A stretch of 64,000 nucleotides of DNA from Diploscapter coronatus (Eukaryota; Nematoda; Chromadorea; Rhabditida; Rhabditidae), in NCBI GenBank assembly GCA_964036155.1, contig OZ038422.1:65185201-65249200 (forward strand). The letters are read 5' to 3'. A model generated the notes under the pieces. The model did not search any database. It saw nothing but the letters and a program-made list of their open reading frames with translations, and was not told the origin of the DNA. Positions 55,192 to 64,000 of this stretch are shown here, piece after piece. Both the position numbers and the translations under genes were made by a program. The number at the start of each line of letters is the position of its first letter. The stretch's first letter is position 1.

Positions 55192-57202
55192 ATGGGAAAC
55201 TCCAATACGAGGGTGGCTTCGGAAAAACGGATTCGGAAAAATCGTCGGTTATCGGACACTTGTATAGCCCAGAAGAGGATAGTCGAAGATATGGGATTGC
55301 CTAAACAGGTACGGCTCCCCTACAATTAGACCATTTTGTATTTTTAGGCGATTTTTAAAATTTTATCCTCGAACGTTTTATCTAAAGTAAAATATTCGGG
55401 GAAATTTATGTAATTTGAGAATTCTAAACTTCAGACTTCGTATAAATACAGTGACATGCCAATCAGGGTAAGAACGTGTAAAATAGTGGTTTTGTAGGAA
55501 TTTTGCTGTGAAGTTGACGAATGCAGTGTCTTGCGACGAAAGAATTCTATAATTGCGTATATGGAAAATTTTTAGAAATGCTCCACACCCATTCCTCCCT
55601 TGATTCGAATTCAAACTTCGGAAGAAGAAGAAATACCTATGAGCACAATGAACATTAACTCGGTGAACTTAAAAAAATATATTGAATTCTCGTGACTTTT
55701 TTTTTTTTATAATTTTTAGTCCGGCCCCCTGAATATTGAGTCCCACAAGACCATCACTCATCAGACCAATTCGCTAAAAGAGGTTCAGAGTCTAAGTTCG
55801 AGCAATTGTGATTTGGCCAATCCGTAAGAATCACTATTTCAGTGAAGATCAGCCTTTCGCAATTTTAGGCATAATTATAATAGTCTACCAGATTTAATTA
55901 TGAGGCCATTGTCAAGGAATAGTCTACATTTACCGGTTAAACATATGAAAACTTACTCGTATCGAAATATGGGATCTGAAGGGGACGCACTCGATAAGGA
56001 GGTAGATTTAAAAAAATAAATAAATAAAAAATAATGATAGACCTGTGAAATAATCCGATCTTCGTGGAATCGAGTTCAACGGAAACTCGAATCGCAGAAA
56101 ACAACGTTCGGCGTGCACGTCTTCAAACGGATTTTGGAGAAGAATCGAGAGTTTCGACGAATTTTTGGATTGAGAGAGGTCCGAATTTATCTTTCGACAC
56201 TAATATTGAGTATATTCTGCTAGATAGGGTAAATGAAATTGCGACTGAAATTGTGACTAGAAAAGAAGCTGATCTTCATGCTTCTAATACAAATTCCATC
56301 GCTCTTATTGCAAACAGCCATATTATCTGTTCTAAAGTTGGAAATTTATCAATTTCACCCGAATTTCTACAAAATTGCCGTTTTCGTTAATTCACCTGAT
56401 TTCAGCACGAATGCATACAAAAACTGGATGAGAATTCGCCTTGTTTACGACATTCGCGTTTATTCACGGCATGTTTGGCGTTGGCCGTCAAAAACTCGGA
56501 AGAATTCGAGGCTCACGTTTCACCGACTATTTTCAAATACGGAGAACGACATTACACGAGGGCTTTGGTAAGCGTTTTTAATCTAAAGATTTATTCACTC
56601 CACCAGCTTAAAATATTTGTCTTAATCTTAGCCTCAATTCTATCCTGTGCACTTGGTGAATAGTGAGATGGGAAAACAATCTCGAATTTGGTCAAACTAG
56701 ATATTTTGAATCTTCGATTTCATACAATGATAAAAGTTATTTAGCGAATTGTAGAATTTATTTCAGGAACCCTATATGACTGAAGAGCGAATACGGTTCG
56801 TTTGCGCTCAGGTGGTTTGTAGCATTTGTGATCTGACGGATGACGTGCAGCCTGAAATTGTCGAGGCTTGGATCGAATTGATGAGGCATGTAATGAGATC
56901 CTCATTTAAATTACCACCTCAGCTAAAAGTACTAAATTATAACAGTGCTAGCCAATTTAGTACGAGTATTATCTTTGGCATTTGAATGCATTAAGCTATT
57001 TTTAGAAAACTGCTAAATTATATTAATGCTAGATGGATTTAATAGGAATTATTACATTTATTTTATATTTTTAAACATTTATTTTTTTATTTTTAGAAAA
57101 ATTGGCTCTAAATTATTGGACGGTTTCGAATTCGCGAAATTGACGGCTCAAAACAAAATCTCATTCAAAAACACAGATAGTCGGTTGTTTTTAGTGCTAT
57201 GA
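55192..57202 (+). CDS. Globin with N-terminal extension and myristoylation signal
   Basis: Haem-binding globin of the nematode neuroglobin-like group, likely an oxygen or redox sensor rather than a carrier. Exons: 55192-55308, 55435-55467, 55576-55662, 55720-55823, 55869-56001, 56041-56178, 56406-56567, 56767-56885, 57097-57202; 332 aa. The start MGNSNTR fits an N-myristoylation site. Residues 1-158 are a polar extension without a recognised domain. The globin domain starts near residue 159: IIRSSWNRVQRKL, FGVHVFKRILEKNREFRRIF, then LRHSRLFTACLALAVKN (candidate distal His) and KYGERHYTRAL (candidate proximal His), and a last helix WIELMRKIGSKLLDGFEFAK. Intron 8 needs a GC donor (ATGAG|GCATGT). 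A GT donor four bases on would give a shorter end, RHKNWL. Which C. elegans glb gene it matches is unknown. Confidence 0.85.
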
Positions 57203-58793
57203 TATTATTTTCATTGTGTACATAAAATAAAGCTATTTTTATTTTAGCTCGTTTTGTGAAAAGCGAATTAACTTTCGCTTTGTATTGTTTGAAATTGCCT
57301 TCAATATGAGAATGATACGCGTAGAATTTTATGAATAGACCGAAAAATCGCATTTTCTATACATTATGTTCTATATTATTTCTCGAAAAATGCGATTTTC
57401 ATTAAAAATAGCCAAAAAATTATGAATTTGCAATTTTCGAAATAACTCCGCGAACGGACTTTTTTCATCTATTCCCCTATCCTTTGCACACTCATAATCT
57501 GCTAGAGAGTCAAGGCTATCTCTGTGTCTCTAACACTTTCTCTGCTCTCTTGATTTTCCATAACCTCTTACCATCACTCTGACTTTCTGCCACTTGGCAA
57601 TTACGAAAAATCAAAAGATGCACCACGCTGCCGTTCGAGTTTCTCTTACTTTCGAAAATTTTCGATATTTAGACCGGTTTTCGGAACCTATCCTTCAACG
57701 TTGGTGATTTTTCACCTGTAATTTTCGAATTGTCATCAAAATCCCCTACCTTTTCGAAAAATTGTTTCATGCAAGAGAAATCGCATTTTAACCTCTGGCC
57801 AACGATATTTCACAACAATTGCTTTGGTTTCTCTGGGAAATGATGATTTTTACTTTCTTTAGAATTTTCTCTAGCTCTTTTACTATCCAAGTTTAAAATT
57901 TACTCTAACTTGTCTAACTCTTTCATTCTTTATATTCGCCATACTCTCAATATCTTTTCATGACTATTTTTTACTTTCTTTAGCACATTTTTCTAATTCT
58001 TTCCCTATCAAACTTTTAATGGTATCTAATTTTCTCTGATTGTTTTCCTCTATATTCAATAGACTTGCTAAATATAATCTTTTACTTGTTGTGCTCGACA
58101 AGCCCCGCCCCCTTTGCATAGTAGCAGTAGAGAGACTATAAAAATGCGTTTACGACATTAGGTTTTGGTCTCAAATCAAGAAACTTTTAGAAAATCATCT
58201 AGAATTTTCCGATTTTTGCTAATTTTGATCACTTCTTTGGAGTATTTGGAGATTTTTGATCTTTTGATTCAGACAATTTTAACATGATTTTTCAAGTAAT
58301 TTATAACTTTGGACTTTGATCTCATTTTATCGAAAACTACATTTACAAAATACAATTTAAAAATTCGATATTTTTTGATGAAAAATCCTATTTTATTTTT
58401 TTCATTTAAAGGTTACCCAAATTAGATCTTATTCTAAACATTCGTTCTATTTTCTACTTCATATTTTGGGGAATTATTTCTATCTTTCATCAGGATGACG
58501 TAGCAACAATTCTCTTTCTCTATTTTCTTATTTACCCGTTTGCACTTTGTTTATACCTGCCATGCTCCATCTCTAATTCTATTATCATCCTTTTCTTCTC
58601 ATTTGAACGACCACGTTTCCCTAGCTCTTACCAGTTTTGTATTTTCTGTGACCCATCTTTTCGAAAATATATTTTCGAAATTCTTACTTCTAGAGCCGTC
58701 CTTTGATAATTTTTCTAGTGCAGACCTAAAACCTTTCCAAAATTGAAATTTCAGAACCTTACTTTGATCTCTTCATTAGTTTCAACCTAGAAC
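57203..58793. other. Intergenic region, globin to GST
   Basis: No gene recognised. An imperfect direct repeat (TTTTTACTTTCTTTAG at about 57850 and 57969) lies in a pyrimidine-rich stretch. A candidate promoter is listed separately. From about 58478 the sequence is the upstream half of a unit repeated before the second GST. Confidence 0.55.
58101..58145 (+). promoter_or_regulatory. GC box plus TATA box upstream of GST 1
   Basis: AGCCCCGCCCCC at 58101 is followed by TATAAAAAT at 58137. The GST start codon is 650 bases away, so an unseen 5' exon, or a separate non-coding transcript, would have to be involved. The element is not seen in the GST 2 upstream repeat. Confidence 0.4.
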
Positions 58794-60300
58794 ATGCCTA
58801 GCTACAAGTTGTACTATTTCGAGGGCAGAGGACTGGGCGAGGCTTCGCGTCTGGTATTAAAAATTTTTTTTTTTTTTTTTTATAAAATTAAGCAAAAATT
58901 CATGGATTTTAAAATTAGGCTCGAAACTCAAATTTATTACCTTTTAATTTGGACTCACTTTTTTCAAAAATATCTTTTTTTTTTTATAAAGGATTTAAAA
59001 ATGCTAACTTTCTAAAATTTTGAAAATTTAGCTTTTCGCTCTCGCCGAAGTGCCCTTCGAGGATGTCCGCCTCACCAAAGAGACGTTCGTGGAGCTCAAG
59101 CCCAGTAAGTGCTTGGTTAATGAAAAATGGCATACTTTACAAAATTTCAGAGCTCCCTTACGGCCAGGTGCCGGTTTTGGAAGTCGATGGCGTGCAGGTC
59201 CCGCAATCGGTGGCTATCGCTCGTTTTCTGGCAAAGAAATTCGGTAATTTTTTTAAAATTGTAAGAAAAATCAGTAAAAATTCACAAAAAATTGAAATTT
59301 TTGAAAATCCAATTTTTTAGGCTTCGCGGGAAAGACCGAAGTCGAGCAGGCGCTCGTGGACGGCATCTGCGATCAGTGGAAGGACTTCTACGTTGAGATC
59401 AAGCCCTTCTACTACGGCAACCTCGGAATTTGCCCGCCCGGATGGGAAGATCTTGTAGGGTTTTCAGAATTTATTTTCATCCACCTGAAAACCTCATGAT
59501 ATCGCAAGGTTATGGACCTGTTCTGACCTTGTTTCGTATATTTTGATGCCATTACGTTACGAGATTTCACGATCATCGTATTTTACTTTATGATGATACC
59601 ATGTCAAGTTATCAAATTCCCAAAAAATCCTTCTTTTTCTTGAAAAACATGACTTTCCAGGAGAAAGCCAAAACTGAGGTGCTGATCCCCGCTCGCGACA
59701 AGTTCTTCGGCTTCCTCAAGAACCTGCTGAACAAGAATAAGAACGGTAGGTTTAAATGGGAGAAATCGATATTATTGATTTTTCAGGATTCCTGGTTGAG
59801 GGCGGAGTCACTTATGCCGACCTCTTCATTGTCGACAACATGACGTCGCTCGTTGGATGGTTCCCCAAATACTTCGAGGGTCATCCTGAGGTAAGTCCGA
59901 TCATTTGTTCGATCATTTTTGATAAAAAAAAAAAATAATTCGAACATTTTTGAGAAGTAAAAAATATGAAGTACTATGTTTTCGGAGAAAATCGAATATT
60001 TTGGGTGAAAATTTAAGAATTTCAGATCGAGGCCTATTACAAACGCGTCCAGGACATCCCTCAGCTGAAGACCTGGTTGGCGAAGAGACCTAACACTCCT
60101 TTCTAAATTTTTACTTTTCTTTAATTTTGTCATGTTGATCTTGATGTTTCCAAGCTTCACTTTCATTATTTATTCGAAAATCTCATCATTTTACCACAAT
60201 GAATAGTTTTCTTTTTGGTTGTGGCTTTTCTTATGAAAAGATTGAATAAATTTTCAAATTCGTGAAAGAATAAATGTTACTCGAAACATAATCATGCAGT
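58478..60300 (+). repeat. Tandem GST unit 1
   Basis: Upstream sequence (TCTTTCATCAGGATGA(C/T)GTAGC), gene and 3' flank (GAATAAATGTTACTCGAAAC) recur in unit 2 from about 60377. The close similarity of non-coding parts shows a recent tandem duplication. Confidence 0.85.
58794..60106 (+). CDS. gst: Glutathione S-transferase, sigma class, copy 1
   Basis: Cytosolic enzyme that conjugates glutathione to electrophiles. Seven exons: 58794-58853, 59032-59104, 59151-59243, 59321-59454, 59661-59745, 59787-59890, 60026-60106; 209 aa, standard for nematode sigma GSTs. N-terminal thioredoxin-like domain: YKLYYFEGRGLGEASR with the catalytic Tyr (Tyr8), then [20 protein letters not shown], the glutathione-binding cis-Pro and Gln-Ser motif. 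C-terminal helical domain: [26 protein letters not shown] (the conserved N-capping box region) and [10 protein letters not shown]. The start follows a TTTCAACCTAG acceptor by three bases, typical of spliced-leader addition. Nothing looks broken. Confidence 0.95.
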
Positions 60301-60763
60301 AATGGCCCATTTAACAAATTCAGTTGACGATAACACTTCAAATTCATTCGATCTTCTGCCTAATGTGTCGAAGGGTTATTTTATCTTTCATCAGGATGAT
60401 GTAGCAACAATTCTCTTTCTCTCTTTTCTTATTCACTCGTTTGCACCTTGTATATATACCTGCCATGCTCCATCTCTAATTCTATTATCATCCTTTTCTT
60501 ATCATTTGAGTGACCGCGTTTCTCTATTTTTATCGGTTTTGTATCTTCTGCGACCTGTTTTTCGAAAATATATTTTGAAATTCTTACTTTAGAGCCGTCC
60601 TTTGACAACTCTTCTAGTTCAGACCTAGAATCTTTTCAAAATTGAAATTTCAAAACTATCTTTCGATCATTTTCCAGTTTCAACATTTTTTCGAAAGTAT
60701 TTATCTTCAAACTTGAAATTTCAGAACCTTACTTTGATCTCTTCACTAGTTTCAATCTAAGAT

Positions 60764-63700
60764 ATGTCTAGCTACAAGTTGTACTATTTCAGGGCCAGAG
60801 GACTATGCGAGGCTTCGCGTCAGGTATTTTTTTTTTTTTTTTAATTTTTATAAAATCAAAAAAAAATTACAACTTTTAAAATTAGGTTCAAAGTTCAAAT
60901 CTACTACTTTTTAATTCGAACTTTGATTTTTTTCAAACCACTCTTTTTATAAAGGATTTTTTCAGAATTTAAACAATCCTAATTGCCTAAATTTGGAAAA
61001 TTCAGCTTTTCGCTCTTGCCGAAGTGCCCTTCGAGGATGTCCGCCTCACCAGGGAGAAGTTCATGGAGCTCAAGCCTAGTAAGTGATTGGTTGGTGAAAA
61101 ATGCCGCACTTTACAAAATTCTCAAAATGAATGCAAAGTTTCAAATTTCAGCGTTCCCCTACGGCCAAGTGCCGGTTTTGGAGGTCGATGGCGTGCAGAT
61201 TCCGCAGTCGGTGGCTATCGCTCGTTTTCTGGCAAAGAAATTCGGTTAATTTTTTAAAATTGTAAGAAAAATCAGTAAAAATTCACAAAAAATTGAAATT
61301 TTTGAAAATCCAATTTTTTAGGCTTCGCGGGAAAGACCGAAGTCGAGCAGGCGCTCGTGGACGGCATCTGCGATCAGTGGAAGGACTTCTACGCCGAGAT
61401 CAAGCCCTTCTACTGCGGCAAGGTCGAAATGTGCCCACCCGGATGGAAGGATGTCGTACGATTTTCTAAAATAATTATTTTTAGACCTGCAAATTTCGCG
61501 ATATCGTTATGTTACTATTCTTTTTTGGCCTTATCTTGAATCTTTTGTAGTTTGCACTCTCTTCTTGAACACAAAGGAAAAAGTGATAGCTAAAGTGAGC
61601 TCTTATTTTATAAATCTTCGATATCATGAAGTTAGAGAATTTCAACATTTTCCTATTTCTCTTAAGAGTGGATGTCAGGAAAAATCAAAGTCATAAGGAA
61701 GGGGTGCGGAACAGGGGTCTTTCGATTTGGCTGGTTTTCACATATATTGTTCAGTTTTTCACGCTGATTCTCATGGTGTGGTTTGTTTTTCATAAAAATT
61801 ATCGTATACAGGATTACGGTAGATTGAAGTTTTGAGAAATCCGACCTCGGGAAAAAATTCATAACTTTCTTATTTGTGGATGAAATCAGATGGGGTTTTC
61901 AACATTGGATAGCCCATGGACAACTCTACAAATAATGTAACTACAATAAGTTTCGGCGATCGCTAATTTGGCGGAAAAATTAGAATATTCAAAAATGTGA
62001 CTTTAGCATAGCCTCAGTTTTCGATATTTTTCGACCAAACAGAAGTTCGACCGCCGACCAAATATTAGCCCAGGAGAAAGAGGATTCAATTCTGTATCTG
62101 AATATATAAAAATTTCCAAAAAAGAGGGTAGTCGAAACCCCGAAAAATGCGTCTGAACGTATAAAATCAGGGTGATTATTTCATAGTTTCAACTTTGACC
62201 CTCCATAGCTTTCTTATTTTTGGACCAAATTGAATGATTATTTTTTTATTTTGTAGATCTTGAGTAGGAGAATAAAGTAAAAATAAAAATGATATTTTTA
62301 GAAATGAATTTTGGTGGGAATAAATTACCCGAAGTTACCCTATATACTCGTACTATGTTTACACGTAAATGACGTTGGAAAAATTTGTAATTCCAGTATG
62401 TTGTGTAGATGAACATGGTGAACAACTTTCGTTCCAAGACTTACCTCAGATTCACATTCGTTTGAGCTACAGAATTTTTTGAAGTTCAATGACCAATTAT
62501 TGCAAAGTGTCGTTTTGACAGTAAATTTCAAAAATTCATATTTCCCTGTGCGTGCACATTCTGGAATAAGTTCTGGAACAAAACTTGATCAACTTGAAGA
62601 GCTCTACACAATTCTATGAAAAACTTCGACGTTAATTCACATTACACATGTAAACCCAGTACGGGTATATAGGGTAACTTCGGGTAGTTTATTCCCGTCA
62701 AAAATAATTTCTAAAAATTTTCTTTTTATTTTTACATTGTTCTACTACTCAAGATCTACAAAATAAAAATATAATCATGAAATTTGGTTCAGAAATAAGA
62801 AAGTTATGGAAAATCAAAGTTGACACTATGCAATAATCATCTTGATTTTACACGTTCGAACGCATTTTTCGGGGCTTCGACTACCCTCTTTTTTGGAAAT
62901 TTTTATATATTCAGATACAGAATTGAATCCTCTTTCTCCTGGGCTAATATTTGGTCGGCGGTCGAACTTCTGTTTGGTCGAAAAAAATCGAAAACTGAGG
63001 CTATGCTAAAGTCACATTTTTGAATATTCTAATTTTTCCGCCAAATTAGCGATCGCCGAAACTTATTGTAGTTACATTATTTGTAGAGTTGTCCATGGGC
63101 TATCCAATGTTGAAAACCCCATCTGATTTCATCCACAAATAAGAAAGTTATGAATTTTTTCCCGAGGTCGGATTTCTCAAAACTTCAATCTACCGTAATC
63201 CTGTATACGATAATTTTTATGAAAAACAAACCACACCATGAGAATCAGCGTGAAAAACTATACTATATATGTGAGAATCAGCCAAATCGAGGGACCCCTG
63301 TTCCGCACCACTTTGAATAATTCTGACATTCACTCTTAAGAACTATGATTTTTCCAGGAGAAAGCCAAAACTGAGGTGCTGATCCCGGCTCGCGACAAGT
63401 TCTTCGGTTTCCTCAAGAACCTGCTGAACAAGAATAAGAACGGTAGGTTTAAATGGGAGAAATCGATATTATTGATTTTTCAGGATTCCTGGTTGAGGGC
63501 GGAGTCACTTATGCCGATCTCTTCATCGTCGACAACATGACGTCGCTCGTTGGATGGGTCCCAGAATATTTCGAGGGTCATCCTGAGGTAAGCCAGATAA
63601 TTTTTTAATCGTTTTTGATAAAAAAAATAATAATTCGAACATTTTTGAGAAGTAAAAATATGAAATACTATGTTTTCGGGGAAAATCGAATATTTTGGGT

Positions 63701-63800
63701 GAAAATTTAAGAATTTCAGATCGAGGCCTACTACAAGCGTGTACAGGACATCCCTAAGCTGAAGGCCTGGTTGGCGAAGAGACCTAACACTCCTTCCTAA
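60764..63800 (+). CDS. gst: Glutathione S-transferase, sigma class, copy 2
   Basis: Tandem paralogue of the GST at 58794. Exons: 60764-60823, 61006-61078, 61152-61244, 61322-61455, 63358-63442, 63484-63587, 63720-63800; 209 aa. Catalytic Tyr8 is kept, and [20 protein letters not shown] is intact. Changes cluster at the start: [13 protein letters not shown] instead of YFEGRGLGEASRL, so the Gly-rich turn after strand 1 gains Arg and Cys. Exon 4 also differs ([15 protein letters not shown]). Exons 5-6 are nearly identical to copy 1. Intron 4 is 1.9 kb against 206 bp in copy 1 because a transposon was inserted; the splice sites around it are intact, so the gene can still be expressed if the hairpin is spliced out. 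Confidence 0.92.
61662..63339. mobile_element. Foldback transposon, TTAA target site, in GST 2 intron 4
   Basis: The element 61666-63335 (1670 bp) begins GAGTGGATGTCAG and ends CTGACATTCACTC, with TTAA at 61662-61665 and 63336-63339. Each arm is about 700 bases (61666-62373 and 62628-63335) with high identity; the centre of about 250 bases is largely unpaired. There is no transposase ORF. The TTAA duplication is the piggyBac type, but the tip is not the usual CCC. Confidence 0.88.
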
Positions 63801-64000
63801 ATCATTTTCTTTAATTTCATCATGTTGTTCTTGATCTTTCCAATCTTCGCTTTCCTTATTTATTTGGAAACCTCATCATTTTACTACAATGAATAGTTTT
63901 ATCTTTTTGGTTGTGACTTTTCTTATGAAAATATTGGATAAATTTTCAAATTCGTGAAAGAATAAATGTTACTCGAAACATAATCATGCAGTAATGGCTC

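Larger units (their letters stand above)
60377..64000 (+). repeat. Tandem GST unit 2
   Basis: Second copy of the 58478-60300 unit, expanded by the foldback element in intron 4 and by a short internal duplication of the leader region (AATTTCAGAACCTTACTTTG-type sequence before 60764). Its 3' flank matches that of unit 1 up to the window edge. Confidence 0.85.

Overview
The window is nuclear DNA of a nematode. The evidence is the gene structure and the protein families: many short introns ending in TTTCAG/TTTTAG, 3' splice sites a few bases upstream of start codons (the pattern of spliced-leader addition), compact genes in AT-rich DNA, and nematode-type proteins (ephrin, Sra/Srab-like chemoreceptor, troponin I, KAT6/LSY-12-type acetyltransferase, sigma-class GST). 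It is not C. elegans sequence that I recognise. I cannot name the species; a free-living rhabditid-type worm is the best guess. All gene models were built by hand from splice sites and reading-frame continuity.

Layout. (1) 1-14805, minus strand: an ephrin gene whose last exon runs off the left edge and whose first intron is 13.2 kb. (2) 15672-26004: a tandem duplication of about 4-5 kb. Each copy holds an 11-exon seven-transmembrane chemoreceptor gene (345-346 aa) with a Tc1/mariner-type MITE at the same intronic site. (3) 27230-29259: troponin I, 267 aa. (4) 29956-33973: a cytoplasmic protein tyrosine phosphatase with an intact active site and three GC-AG introns. (5) 36751-51903: a 41-exon, 1656-aa MYST acetyltransferase of the KAT6 (MOZ/MORF, C. 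elegans lsy-12) type. (6) 55192-57202: a globin with a 158-residue N-terminal extension and a myristoylation signal. (7) 58794-63800: two tandem sigma-class glutathione S-transferases. The second has a 1.67-kb foldback transposon, flanked by TTAA, in intron 4, and the 3' flank of the second unit repeats that of the first up to the window edge.

The genes have unrelated roles (axon/epidermal guidance, chemosensation, muscle, signalling, chromatin, oxygen or redox sensing, detoxification) and show no sign of being one operon or pathway. Local families (chemoreceptor pair, GST pair) arose by tandem duplication.

The most unusual non-gene signal is a short dispersed motif, roughly CTCTC-(5-9 nt)-ATACTATTTC, with more than 20 copies in introns and spacers. 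Some copies are paired head to head as hairpins.
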